Of a DNA stretch of 38,883 bases, positions 7,564-16,756 are shown piece by piece. Each line of letters starts with the position of its first letter. Position 1 is the first letter of the stretch. Source of the DNA: PSLL01 sp964389705 (lineage in GTDB: Bacteria > Desulfobacterota_D > UBA1144 > Nemesobacterales > CSP1-2). The stretch spans positions 1-38,883 of the forward strand of contig CAYMEO010000014.1 of the NCBI GenBank assembly GCA_964389705.1, in the 5' to 3' direction. Under the pieces are notes generated by a model that worked only from the letters and a program-made list of their open reading frames with translations, was not told where the DNA came from and made no database searches. Both the position numbers and the translations under genes were made by a program.

Positions 7564-9204
7564 CTATCGTGGTGTGGTTTTACGGTCTCTATACCTTCCA
7601 TAAACCTTCTCAAGTGTCATGCTCATCTCGCCTATTGTAGTGTAATCCCTTACGGCCTCTACTATGTACGGCATTAGATTCTCATTGTATCTTGCTGCCT
7701 CCTCGAGTCTTCTGAGGTCGGCCTTTACTTTTTCGTTGTCTCTTTGACTTCTTAATCTCTTAAGCCTCTCCCTTTTAATCGCTTCAATCTGGGGATTAAT
7801 TTTATGGATTTCAACGGGCTCCTCGTTCGAATTCGTATATTCGTTTACACCGACAATTATTCTTTCCCTTTTCTCTACCTCCCGCTGATACCTATAAGAA
7901 GCCTCTTCAATCTCATGGTTTATGTATCCCTCCTCAATGCACCTTATAGTCCCGCCTCTTTTATCAATCTGTTCGATATATTTGATAGCTTCTTCTTCTA
8001 TCTTATTTGTAAGTGCCTCTATGCAGTACGAGCCTGCAAGCGGGTCTATTGTGTCACCTACACCACTCTCATAGGCAATAATCTGCTGTGTGCGAAGGGC
8101 AATTGTTGCCGCCTCTTCCGATGGAAGCGCAAGAGCCTCATCAAAGGAATTTGTGTGAAGCGACTGAGTCCCGCCGAGAACCGCGGCGAGAGCTTGAATG
8201 GTTACCCTCATAATGTTATTTCTCGGCTGCTGTGCGGTAAGAGTAACGCCAGAGGTCTGTGAATGAAACCTGAGCATACAGGCTCTGTCATCCCTTGCTC
8301 CAAACCTCTCTTTCATAATCCTCGCCCAGAGCCTACGGGCTGCACGGAATTTTGCTATTTCTTCAAGAAAGTTATTATGGACGGCAAAGAAAAATGACAC
8401 CCTCTCTGCGATTTTCTCAACATCAAGCCCTCTTGCTTTTGCGTGCTCAAGGTACTCAATTGCATCCGCAAGAGTAAAAGCCACTTCTTGAACGGCTGTA
8501 GCACCAGCCTCACGCATGTGATAGCCGCTTACACTTATTGGATTCCACCTGGGTATTTTGTCACGACAATACTCCATAATATCTATTGTGATCTTTACAG
8601 ATTCCTTTGGAGGAAATATATAAGTCCCCCTTGCTATAAACTCCTTGAGTAGATCGTTTTGAACTGTGCCCTGAATCTTATCGGGACTAACGCCCTGTTT
8701 TTCAGCAGCCACCATATACATCGCAAGTAGCATTGAAGCCGTGGCGTTTATTGTCATAGACGTGCTCACTTCTCCGAGGGGAATTTTATCAAAAAGAATC
8801 TCCATATCTTCTAACGAATCTATTGCAACGCCGACCCTTCCTACTTCACCTCTACTCATCGGATGGTCCGAGTCATATCCCATCTGTGTTGGAAGGTCGA
8901 AGGCAACGCTAAGACCAGTTTGTCCCTGATCGAGAAGGTATCTAAACCTTTCATTAGTTTCCTCAGCCGTGCCAAATCCCGCGTATTGGCGCATTGTCCA
9001 TAGTCTTCCGCGATACATTGTAGATTGAATCCCGCGTGTAAATGGATATTCACCCGGATATCCGAGATCTTGATCGTAATCAAGGTCTTCTATATCTTCA
9101 GGTGTATAAAGTCTCTCAAGAACTATCCCAGATGGGGTACGAAACTCATTTTGTCTCTCCTTTGCTTTTATCTGTTTTTCCCATTCTTTCTTTTTCCTTG
9201 ACAT
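7564..9204 (-). CDS. Methylmalonyl-CoA mutase, large (catalytic) subunit
   Basis: A 546-residue catalytic TIM-barrel domain of methylmalonyl-CoA mutase, which interconverts succinyl-CoA and (R)-methylmalonyl-CoA with adenosylcobalamin. Clear signatures: PGEYPFTRGIQSTMYRGRLWTMRQYAGFG, GLSVAFDLPTQMGYDSD, ISVSGYHMREAGA, RFHSQTSGVTLTAQQPRNN and LHTNSFDEALALPSEEAATIALRTQQ. The C-terminal B12-binding domain of fused enzymes is absent, so a separate small subunit must be encoded elsewhere. The set argues for methylmalonyl-CoA rather than isobutyryl-CoA or another acyl-CoA, but these enzymes are easily confused. GAGAGG lies 10 nt before the ATG, and a 23-codon open frame ends 3 nt upstream. Confidence 0.9.
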   Translation of the reverse strand: MSRKKKEWEKQIKAKERQNEFRTPSGIVLERLYTPEDIEDLDYDQDLGYPGEYPFTRGIQSTMYRGRLWTMRQYAGFGTAEETNERFRYLLDQGQTGLSVAFDLPTQMGYDSDHPMSRGEVGRVGVAIDSLEDMEILFDKIPLGEVSTSMTINATASMLLAMYMVAAEKQGVSPDKIQGTVQNDLLKEFIARGTYIFPPKESVKITIDIMEYCRDKIPRWNPISVSGYHMREAGATAVQEVAFTLADAIEYLEHAKARGLDVEKIAERVSFFFAVHNNFLEEIAKFRAARRLWARIMKERFGARDDRACMLRFHSQTSGVTLTAQQPRNNIMRVTIQALAAVLGGTQSLHTNSFDEALALPSEEAATIALRTQQIIAYESGVGDTIDPLAGSYCIEALTNKIEEEAIKYIEQIDKRGGTIRCIEEGYINHEIEEASYRYQREVEKRERIIVGVNEYTNSNEEPVEIHKINPQIEAIKRERLKRLRSQRDNEKVKADLRRLEEAARYNENLMPYIVEAVRDYTTIGEMSMTLEKVYGRYRDRKTTPR

Positions 9205-9374
9205 CGCCTATATACCTCTCAAAAAATGTGATTCTGCAACCCTAACTAAATCTTCCATTTTAGTGCCAGAACTCCCCATATTATCAAAAATAGAACAAGT
9301 CAATTAAATTTTAATAATCACCTCTGAAATAATAAGGTTTATTTCATGATATATCGCAGTTTCCTCTAATTCAG

Positions 9375-10355
9375 CTATGTCCTCCTCTCTACTACATAAT
9401 CAGCGAGCAAATCAAGTGATCTCTTAAAGGCATTTGCCGGCAGGTTTAATATGGCTTCCTTTGCTTTGCCTGCAAACTCCTTTGCCGCAGCCTTTGTTCT
9501 TTCAACTCCCTTGTATTTCTCCACAAGACTGAAAATAAAGTTGAGTTCCTTCCTCTTAAAACCATCATTTTGAAGAATCTCCATCACCTGGGACCTTTCC
9601 CTGTTTGAAGCACCTTTTAAGGCATAAACAAGAGGCAGCGTTATTTTCCCCTCGTTTAAATCCTGACCTACGGTCTTTCCAAATTCCCCCTCAACCCCAG
9701 AATAGTCAAGCGCATCGTCTATAAGCTGAAAAGCAATTCCTAAATTAAGTCCATACCCCCCAAGCATATCCTTTATCTCTTCCGGTGCTCCGGCAAGAAT
9801 TGCCCCTACACGTCCACAGCTTTCAATAAGAGACGCAGTCTTATTCTCTATAATATCAAAGCAAACCTTCTCGGATACCTCTATCATCTTCTTTTCACTC
9901 ATAATCTCAATTACCTGCCCTTCGGCCATCTTTGCCGCTGCATCAGTTACGGCTTTTATAATTTCCAGATTTCCGCATAACTGTATCAAACCAAGGGCAC
10001 GAGCAAGCATAAAGTCTCCTACAAGTACGCTCGCCTCATTTCCCCAAATCACATTAGATGCCGTCTTTCCACGCCTGAGAGTTGCATCATCTACAACATC
10101 ATCATGAAGAAGCGTAGCAGTATGGATCAGCTCAAGTGCTGCGGCAGAGTACATTCTCTCTTTTCCCTCTATCAGACCGCATACACCTGCAGAAAGGAGG
10201 AGCACGGAAGGACGAAATCTCTTCCCCCCACTTCCCAGAATGTATTTTGAGATTTCATAGACAAGAGGAACCGAAGATGTAATATTTCCTTCAATCTCCC
10301 TTTCAACTTCTTCCAAATCATGGGCTATTATTTCGATAATTTCAGAGAGTTCCAT
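9375..10355 (-). CDS. All-trans polyprenyl diphosphate synthase
   Basis: A 326-residue trans-isoprenyl diphosphate synthase that elongates allylic diphosphates with isopentenyl diphosphate. Visible motifs: GSGGKRFRP (42-49), first Asp-rich motif DDVVD (85-89) followed by RRG, and second Asp-rich motif DDALD (213-217). Small residues before the first motif suggest a long-chain product (hepta/octaprenyl, quinone side chain), but chain length is not certain. It is a single minus-strand gene divergent from the SbcC gene. TAATTT of its promoter ends only 8 nt before the ATG; the AAGAAGGA in between touches the ATG, too close to work as a normal ribosome site. Confidence 0.88.
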   Translation of the reverse strand: MELSEIIEIIAHDLEEVEREIEGNITSSVPLVYEISKYILGSGGKRFRPSVLLLSAGVCGLIEGKERMYSAAALELIHTATLLHDDVVDDATLRRGKTASNVIWGNEASVLVGDFMLARALGLIQLCGNLEIIKAVTDAAAKMAEGQVIEIMSEKKMIEVSEKVCFDIIENKTASLIESCGRVGAILAGAPEEIKDMLGGYGLNLGIAFQLIDDALDYSGVEGEFGKTVGQDLNEGKITLPLVYALKGASNRERSQVMEILQNDGFKRKELNFIFSLVEKYKGVERTKAAAKEFAGKAKEAILNLPANAFKRSLDLLADYVVERRT

Positions 10356-10363
10356 TCCTTCTT

Positions 10364-10392
10364 AAATTATCTGAAGGAGCCAGATAAGTCAA
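10364..10392 (-). promoter_or_regulatory. Sigma-70-type promoter of the prenyl synthase gene
   Basis: On the minus strand TTGACT, 17-nt spacer, TAATTT, then 8 nt to the ATG, which predicts a leaderless or nearly leaderless message. Confidence 0.65.
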
Positions 10393-10598
10393 AATAAAAA
10401 AGATAACCCGGTCAGTACCAACTGGTTTCTTAGGAGACAACCCTAAAATGCAGGTAACAGTCAAATCCCTAATACCTGTAAATAAATATCGTTCTTAGAC
10501 ACCCTATTATCTGCTCTGGTCAAAGGAGACAGGTTGATTATCGAAACTGACTTTGATTTGTAAATCAGATAATGTATCATTCAATTCTTAAATCAATA

Positions 10599-13500
10599 AT
10601 GGTTCCTCTAAAACTCTCTTTAGAGAATTTTTTAAGCTATGGCGAAGAAGTTGCGCCTGAACGCAGGACGCTTGATTTTAGGGGATTTACCCTAGCCTGC
10701 CTTTCGGGGAAAAACGGTCATGGAAAATCTGCTCTTCTTGATGCCCTCACGTGGGCGCTATGGGGGGAATGCAGAGCTAGAAATAAAGAAGAAATAATAA
10801 AGCGCGGTGCCAAAAAGGCCACGGTTGATCTTGAATTCGACCTTGATGGAAACCGCTATTGGGTGCGGAGGACTATAACAAGAAAAAAGGGGTCCAAAAC
10901 CTCAACGGATGTTGAGTTTCAGGTATTTGACGCAAGTGCCGGGAGTTTCAGAAAACTCGCAGAAGATGGAAGAACTCAAGATACAATTGAGAAGATACTA
11001 AAGATGGATTACGACTCCTTTATCTGTTCATCTTTCATCCTTCAGGGAAGGGCAGATGAATTTACAAAGAAAACACCAGGGGAAAGAAAAGAGATTTTAG
11101 GCAGGATTCTAGATCTTGAAAGATACGAAGAGCTTGGAAAAAGAGCAAGGGAACTGGCTCAAAAATCAAAGCTCGAGGCAGAATCAGCAGAAAGAGAGAT
11201 AAGTCAGATAGAATCAGAAATCTCACAAAAAGAAAATTTGTGGAATAAGCTCAAAGAAATCAAAGTGGAAGAAGATAAAGTCACACTTGATCTCATAAAC
11301 GCCGAGAAACTATATGAGGAGATCATAAGGGAATATGAAGCCCTGAGGGCAAAAGCCGAAATCTACAGTCAGCTCATCCAGGACAAAACTGAGATTGAGA
11401 GGAAGTGCAATAGATTAAAAGAAGAGTTAGAAAAATTAAATCGAGAAATAGAAAAAGATACAGAATTCTTATCTAAGGAGAAAGAAATTCTCGAGGGTTA
11501 TAGAGAGCTTGAAAGGATAAGGGAGGAAGAAAGTATTCTCTCAGAGAAGTTTATGCGACATAGAAATCTAGAAAAGAAACTCGAGGAAATCAATCGTCTT
11601 ATAAATGATGAAAAATCTAAGATAGAGAAGAAAATAAGCTCACTAACTGGCGGAAAGAAAGAGATTGAAAACAGACTTGTTCAAATAACAAATTTGCTAA
11701 AAAGAGAAGAAGAGATTAAATCTAGATTAGGGGAATTTTTACATATTGAGTCCTTAGAAAAGGATTATGAGAAAAAAAGAGAAATCTCGGAAAGGCTCAA
11801 ATCAAGGCAAAGGGAGATTGAATTGAATATTGAGAAGATCAAACTCCCAATCGAGACCCAGATTAAAGAGCTTGAAATCCGGATTAAAGAACTCTCCCGA
11901 ATGGTAGAAGAGTCAGAAAGATTCAAAGAAGAATGCGAGAAATTAAGAGCCGATATAAGAGGGCGCCTTGAGATTCAAACACTGTGTGAAAATCTAAAGA
12001 CAAAACTAAAAGAGGCCGGAGAGGAAAAGAAGGCTCTAATTTCGAAGAGATCGGAGATCGAAAAAAAACAGAAAGAGGAATTGGAAAAGCTTAGAATTAT
12101 TAAATCCGAAGCCGATAATCCTCACTGCCCTCTATGCGAATCTCCACTCAGACAAGAAGCAAAAGAGGCACTTATACAGAAGCTCGAGAAGTCAATTCAA
12201 TTCCTAAAGAACACGCTAGAAGAAGAAAACAAGAGAATCAATCAAATCGACGAGGATGAAAAAAGACTCAGTGCTGAGATTAAAGCTATGGAGTCAGATA
12301 TAAAAGGCCTCCCCGAGTTGTTTGTTCAACTTGGCCTGAAGGAAAAGAGTCTTGAAGACTCAATCTCAGCTATCAAGGATTTAGAATTGGCAAAAATAGA
12401 GCTAAGTAAAAAGATGAGTGAAGAAGAAAGTTCAGTGGCTGAGCTTAGAAGGAAGATCAAGGAATTAAGCCAAGAGATAACGATGATAGCTTATGATGAG
12501 AAAAAACATAAGGAAATAAAGGATAAGCTTGAATTGCTAAGGGAATCCCAAGCCGAGTACAGACGCCTTGAAGATGCAAGGGTAAGTAAGGATGAAACCG
12601 AGAACCACATTATAAGTATTGAGGCCGAAATTGCCCTACTTACTAAAACCCTAACTGAGGGGCTCTTTGCAAACCATTACAAGGAAGAGGCCCTAGAAAT
12701 CGAAAAGAGAATTAGGGAAACCGGATATGACGAGGGAAAATATAAAGAATTAAAATCTAGACTTAAAAATCTGGAAGTATTTTCAAAAGAGAAAGAGTAC
12801 CTCGATAAGGCAAAACTAAATCTGGCCCACAACAAAGAAAAGCGCGAAAATCTCGAAGAACAATTGAAGACCCAAATAGATAGACTAAAAAAAATAAATG
12901 AACAAATAAAAGATGTAGAAGAGGTAGTAAGTACAGCCGAGGTACTCGAAGAAAGAAAGAATTCGATCCAAAGAGAGGTTCTAAAGTTAAAAAAGACCAA
13001 AGACGAAAAGCTCGAAGAGAAAACCAGAGTTATGAATGAAATTGAAAGAATTACCAAACTCGAAAACAAAAAAGAAGAGATCATCGAACAAATAAAGAGA
13101 CTCAAGTATGATTCAATCATCTATCAGGAACTAGATAGGGCTTTTGGAAAAAATGGAATTCAGGCGCGCATAATAGAGGGTGCGTTAGAGGAGATTGAAA
13201 TAGAGGCAAACAAGGTTCTAAGAAAGCTTACAGACGGAAGCATGACCCTTGAACTAGATACACTAAAGCTCACCCAGAAGGGAAGCGAAAAGGAGACACT
13301 TGAAATAAAGATCAGTGACTCATTCGGAACCAGAAGTTACGAGACCTTTTCAGGGGGAGAAGCATTTCGTATTGACTTTGCATTGAGAATCGCAATCTCA
13401 AAGTTTATTGCAAACTGCTCGGGGGCACAACTTAGAACCCTGGTAATTGATGAAGGATTTGGTACTCAGGATAAGGACGGACTTAACCAATTTGTCCAAG

Positions 13501-13640
13501 TTATAAATGCAATAAAAGAGGACTTCGACAAAGTTATTGTTATTACACATGTTGATGAACTAAAAGATAAATTCCCGGTAAGAATAGAGGTTACAAAGGA
13601 ACCGGGAAGAGGCTCAGGTCTTGAGGTTATATATTCATAA
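10599..13640 (+). CDS. sbcC: SbcC/Rad50-family DNA repair ATPase
   Basis: About 1013 residues, an ABC-type SMC-like ATPase that works with SbcD/Mre11 nuclease in double-strand-break end processing. Walker A is GKNGHGKS (37-44 from this start); two long coiled-coil arms surround a zinc hook CPLC near residue 510; the ABC signature FSGGEAFR is at about 915; Walker B is LRTLVIDEGFGTQD at about 945; the switch His is in VIVITHVDE. The start MVPLKLSLENFLSYGEE is family-like; an upstream in-frame ATG at 10572 adds nine residues, and neither has a good Shine-Dalgarno. No SbcD gene is adjacent on either side, which is unusual for this normally paired gene. Confidence 0.9.
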   Translation: MVPLKLSLENFLSYGEEVAPERRTLDFRGFTLACLSGKNGHGKSALLDALTWALWGECRARNKEEIIKRGAKKATVDLEFDLDGNRYWVRRTITRKKGSKTSTDVEFQVFDASAGSFRKLAEDGRTQDTIEKILKMDYDSFICSSFILQGRADEFTKKTPGERKEILGRILDLERYEELGKRARELAQKSKLEAESAEREISQIESEISQKENLWNKLKEIKVEEDKVTLDLINAEKLYEEIIREYEALRAKAEIYSQLIQDKTEIERKCNRLKEELEKLNREIEKDTEFLSKEKEILEGYRELERIREEESILSEKFMRHRNLEKKLEEINRLINDEKSKIEKKISSLTGGKKEIENRLVQITNLLKREEEIKSRLGEFLHIESLEKDYEKKREISERLKSRQREIELNIEKIKLPIETQIKELEIRIKELSRMVEESERFKEECEKLRADIRGRLEIQTLCENLKTKLKEAGEEKKALISKRSEIEKKQKEELEKLRIIKSEADNPHCPLCESPLRQEAKEALIQKLEKSIQFLKNTLEEENKRINQIDEDEKRLSAEIKAMESDIKGLPELFVQLGLKEKSLEDSISAIKDLELAKIELSKKMSEEESSVAELRRKIKELSQEITMIAYDEKKHKEIKDKLELLRESQAEYRRLEDARVSKDETENHIISIEAEIALLTKTLTEGLFANHYKEEALEIEKRIRETGYDEGKYKELKSRLKNLEVFSKEKEYLDKAKLNLAHNKEKRENLEEQLKTQIDRLKKINEQIKDVEEVVSTAEVLEERKNSIQREVLKLKKTKDEKLEEKTRVMNEIERITKLENKKEEIIEQIKRLKYDSIIYQELDRAFGKNGIQARIIEGALEEIEIEANKVLRKLTDGSMTLELDTLKLTQKGSEKETLEIKISDSFGTRSYETFSGGEAFRIDFALRIAISKFIANCSGAQLRTLVIDEGFGTQDKDGLNQFVQVINAIKEDFDKVIVITHVDELKDKFPVRIEVTKEPGRGSGLEVIYS

Positions 13641-13715
13641 AAGCCGCGCGGATAATTCAATTGATTACCCCATAGAAACCGTAATTTGTATAATCCGTGT
13701 TTGTCTTTACAGAAG

Positions 13716-14315
13716 ATGAACTGGCTCGATATAGGAATCTCGATCACGGTTGCCATTTTCGCGTTCATAGGATTGAGGCGAGGACTCATCAGAGAGGTGT
13801 TTTCAATCGTTGCACTCGGTGCGGCAATCATATTGGGTGCGATGTTTTATCCATATGCTGGAGATCTGTTTATTCAATATAAGCTCGTAAAAAGTAAGGC
13901 GATAGCAAATGCAGGCGGATTCATTCTCATTATATTTGGTACCTACGTAATAGCTAAATTGATAGGGCGCGGACTCAGTAGGACTATAGGCGCTCTACAC
14001 CTCGACTGGCTTGACAAAATAGGCGGCTGCGCATTCGGCTTAGTAAAGGGAGTAATTATATCTTCTCTTGTAATATCTTCTGTGGGATTCTTTTTCCGTG
14101 AAAAAGGACCTCTTTTTAAACACTCTATCTTCCTTCCATATATCAACAAATCATATTCAATTCTCAAAGGAATCATTCCCAGGGATTTTGACAAGAGGAT
14201 AGAAGAAGTAGGAAACCTAATTGAGAGAAATAGAGTAGAGCCTATAATAAAAGGAGGTGAAAGAAATAAAGAGACTATAAAACAAATTGATAGAAAAAAA
14301 GAATCCAAAAAGTAG
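13716..14315 (+). CDS. CvpA-family inner-membrane protein
   Basis: About 199 residues. MNWLDIGISITVAIFAFIGLRRGLIREVF is the hallmark N-terminus of CvpA/colicin V production proteins. Four hydrophobic segments (about 4-25, 28-47, 65-85, 102-122) predict a multi-pass inner-membrane protein; the C-terminus is polar and basic. The ATG at 13716 is chosen for this family-like start; the leader has TATAAT at 13689-13694 but no good -35. It lies 75 nt after sbcC on the same strand. CvpA proteins are linked to envelope integrity; the biochemical function is not established. Confidence 0.8.
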   Translation: MNWLDIGISITVAIFAFIGLRRGLIREVFSIVALGAAIILGAMFYPYAGDLFIQYKLVKSKAIANAGGFILIIFGTYVIAKLIGRGLSRTIGALHLDWLDKIGGCAFGLVKGVIISSLVISSVGFFFREKGPLFKHSIFLPYINKSYSILKGIIPRDFDKRIEEVGNLIERNRVEPIIKGGERNKETIKQIDRKKESKK

Positions 14316-14325
14316 ATCCGAGACT

Positions 14326-14354
14326 TTGCTAATTTAATTTTTTTGATTTAAAAT
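14326..14354 (+). promoter_or_regulatory. Sigma-70-type promoter of fbp
   Basis: TTGCTA, 17-nt spacer, TAAAAT. The -10 ends 5 nt before an ATG at 14360 that opens a nine-codon frame (MNNNCGYLI) whose TGA overlaps the fbp ATG as ATGA. Confidence 0.6.
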
Positions 14355-14385
14355 AAGGAATGAACAATAATTGTGGTTATTTAAT

Positions 14386-15396
14386 ATGATTGGTGTTGTA
14401 ACCCTGGATGAATTTATTATCCGAAGGCAAGAGGAGGAATCCCCTTATGGTAAGGGAGAATTATCCCGCTTATTAAGAGACATTGGTTTAGCAGCTAAGA
14501 TTGTCAATAGAGAAGTAAACAAAGCCGGTTTAGTGGATATCTTAGGTACAACTGGCACTGTAAATGTTCAAGGTGAGGAAGTAAAAAAACTGGATATCTT
14601 TGCCAATAGGCGATTTATCGCTGCTTTAAAATTGGGAGGAGAATGTTGTGGTATTGCCTCTGAGGAAAATGAAGGCATCATAATTATCGAAGATGAATTA
14701 TCAAAGAATGCAAAATATGTTGTTGCTCTCGACCCTCTAGATGGCTCCTCTAATATTGATGTTAATATATCTGTCGGAACAATTTTCTCTATCTATAGGC
14801 GCATTTCTTCAAGTGGTACCTGCAACATCGAGGACTTTCTTCAAAAAGGCTCAGAACAAGTTGCGGCAGGCTATATTATTTATGGCTCTTCCACAATGCT
14901 AGTTTATACAACAGGTAATGGAGTAAATGGATTCACCTTAGATCCCTCAATCGGTGAATTCTGTCTTTCTCATCCTAATATGCGAATACCCAAAACAGGC
15001 AAAACCTATTCAATTAATCAAGGTAATTTCGTGAGTTTTCCTGAAGGTGTTAAGCAATACGTCAGATATTGTAAACAAGAAGACAAAGCCACTAAGCGCC
15101 CATATTCATTAAGGTACACCGGTTCAATGGTAGCAGATATTCACAGAAGTCTAATCGTCGGAGGCATTTTTATTTATCCCCCCACAAAAGACGCTCCCAA
15201 TGGAAAGTTAAGGCTCTTGTATGAATGCAATCCCATGTCTTTTATTGTAGAGCAGGCAGGCGGCAGAGCAACGGATGGATTTCAGCGTATCTTAGATATT
15301 CAACCTAAAGAACTACATCAGAGAACTCCAATATTCATTGGCTCTGAAGAAATGGTTTTAAAAGCAGAAGAGTTTATGAAAGAACACCATACATAA
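14386..15396 (+). CDS. fbp: Fructose-1,6-bisphosphatase class I
   Basis: About 336 residues; dephosphorylates fructose 1,6-bisphosphate to fructose 6-phosphate in gluconeogenesis. Class I signatures are GELSRLLRDIGLAAKIVN, the metal and catalytic block EENEG with LDPLDGSSNIDVN, GYIIYGSSTMLVYT, and the substrate-binding region RYTGSMVADIHRSL and KLRLLYECNPMSFIVEQAGG. By recall the sequence reads very much like Bacteroidetes class I enzymes, so acquisition by transfer is possible but untested. The ATG at 14386 is preferred; an upstream TTG (14371) would add five residues. It converges on fbaB, placing gluconeogenic and glycolytic steps side by side. Confidence 0.92.
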   Translation: MIGVVTLDEFIIRRQEEESPYGKGELSRLLRDIGLAAKIVNREVNKAGLVDILGTTGTVNVQGEEVKKLDIFANRRFIAALKLGGECCGIASEENEGIIIIEDELSKNAKYVVALDPLDGSSNIDVNISVGTIFSIYRRISSSGTCNIEDFLQKGSEQVAAGYIIYGSSTMLVYTTGNGVNGFTLDPSIGEFCLSHPNMRIPKTGKTYSINQGNFVSFPEGVKQYVRYCKQEDKATKRPYSLRYTGSMVADIHRSLIVGGIFIYPPTKDAPNGKLRLLYECNPMSFIVEQAGGRATDGFQRILDIQPKELHQRTPIFIGSEEMVLKAEEFMKEHHT

Positions 15397-15576
15397 CACC
15401 TCATTCTAATAAAATAATATTGCACAAGAATCTAGCATTTAGGCATTATGAAGATAATTGACAAATGCAACAAATAGTAATTGATGTATACCCCTAAAGA
15501 ACAAAGCCATAGGGGATCCCTATTCCTACTGATGAACTTGCGCCAAAATTATTAGGGTTTACATACAATCATGAAT

Positions 15577-16659
15577 TCAAGCAACCGTTATCTCTTTATT
15601 TAGATATACATCCTGTATGGCATTTAGCAGCTCTATCCCTTCTTTCATATCCTTTTGGAAGGACTTTCTGCCAGAGATGAGTCCCATACCACCAGCCCTT
15701 TTATTTATTATCGCTGTACGTACCGCAGAGGCAAGGTCATTTTTTCCAGACTCGCCGCCAGAATTAATTAAACCGGCTCGACCCATATAACAATTTACAA
15801 CCTGATACCGGGTCAAATCAATCGGATGATTCGAAGTTAACTCAGTATAAACTCTGTCATCGGTTTTCCCAAATTTTAGGGCTTTAAAACCGCCGTTATT
15901 TTCAGCCTGCTTTTGTTTAACAATGTCTGCTTCAATCGTCACACCCAGGTGATTTGCCTGCCCGGTTAAATCCGCTGATAGATGATAATCCGTATCGCCA
16001 ACCTTAAAGGCGGGATTCCTTAAATAAGCCCAGAGTATAGTAACCAATCCAAGGCGATGGGCATGGTGAAAGACCTTTGACACCTCCTGAATCTGACGGC
16101 TACTCTCAGGAGAACCAAAATACACTGTTGCCCCAACCGCAATAGCACCCATCTCAAAGGCCTGGTCAACACTTCCAAAGAGAATCTGATCATATTTGTT
16201 TGGATATGTAAGGAACTCATTATGGTTGATTTTAACAATAAACGGGATCTTATGTGCATATTTTCTCGCAACAGAGCCCAAAGCCCCAAGCGTAGAGGCA
16301 ACGGCATTACATCCGCCTTCAATTGCCAGTTTCACAATATTTTCAGGATCAAAGTAGATAGGATTGGGAGCGAAAGAAGCGCCTGCCGAATGCTCTACTC
16401 CTTGATCCACAGGCAGTATTGACAGGTATCCGGTACCAGCTAGACGACCGGTATTAAAAAGGAGTTGCATGTTTCTTAAAACCGCCGGAGAACGATCCGA
16501 TGTAATTAGCACTTCATCCACAAATGAAGGTCCGGGCAGATGCAACTGCTCTTTAGGAATTGTTTTACATTTATGGCTCAGGAGATCATCTGCCTCATCC
16601 TTCCCCAATAGTTCATCTATCCAATCTGTATTAGTCTCTAAAATTTTAATTTTTGCCAT
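15577..16659 (-). CDS. fbaB: Fructose-bisphosphate aldolase class I (FbaB type)
   Basis: About 360 residues; Schiff-base aldolase interconverting fructose 1,6-bisphosphate with dihydroxyacetone phosphate and glyceraldehyde 3-phosphate. It is recognisably close to E. coli FbaB: LPVDQGVEHSAGASFAPNPIYFDP, YAHKIPFIVKINHNE, GAIAVGATVYFGS, SADLTGQANHLG, EADIVKQK with the probable catalytic lysine, and CYMGRAGLINSGGESG. The start at 16659 (MAKIKILET) has AGGAG about 3-4 nt upstream; an earlier ATG at 16680 lacks one. It follows pgk by about 97 nt on the same strand, so gap-pgk-fbaB may be one operon. Confidence 0.92.
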   Translation of the reverse strand: MAKIKILETNTDWIDELLGKDEADDLLSHKCKTIPKEQLHLPGPSFVDEVLITSDRSPAVLRNMQLLFNTGRLAGTGYLSILPVDQGVEHSAGASFAPNPIYFDPENIVKLAIEGGCNAVASTLGALGSVARKYAHKIPFIVKINHNEFLTYPNKYDQILFGSVDQAFEMGAIAVGATVYFGSPESSRQIQEVSKVFHHAHRLGLVTILWAYLRNPAFKVGDTDYHLSADLTGQANHLGVTIEADIVKQKQAENNGGFKALKFGKTDDRVYTELTSNHPIDLTRYQVVNCYMGRAGLINSGGESGKNDLASAVRTAIINKRAGGMGLISGRKSFQKDMKEGIELLNAIQDVYLNKEITVA

Positions 16660-16756
16660 TTCTCCTACCCCCTTATTCAATATCTGTCAGCCATCAACCT
16701 TCAGTTTTTATATCTCACTAAATAGCCGATGGCTTCTTCTTGGTTCCGTGACTGAA

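Noticed and set aside
9325..9346. Inverted repeat TGAAATAA/TTATTTCA downstream of the prenyl synthase gene
   Set aside because: A pure AT stem with no T-run; could be an operator or chance in AT-rich DNA.
12677..13120. Long open frame antisense to the SbcC coiled coil
   Set aside because: Ser/Phe/Leu-rich translation of the complement of Lys/Glu-rich coiled-coil codons, a typical shadow.
15491..15523. Hairpins CCCCTA/TAGGGG and ATAGGG/CCCTAT between fbp and fbaB
   Set aside because: Short, mutually exclusive stems without T-runs; possible weak bidirectional terminator but not strong enough to list.
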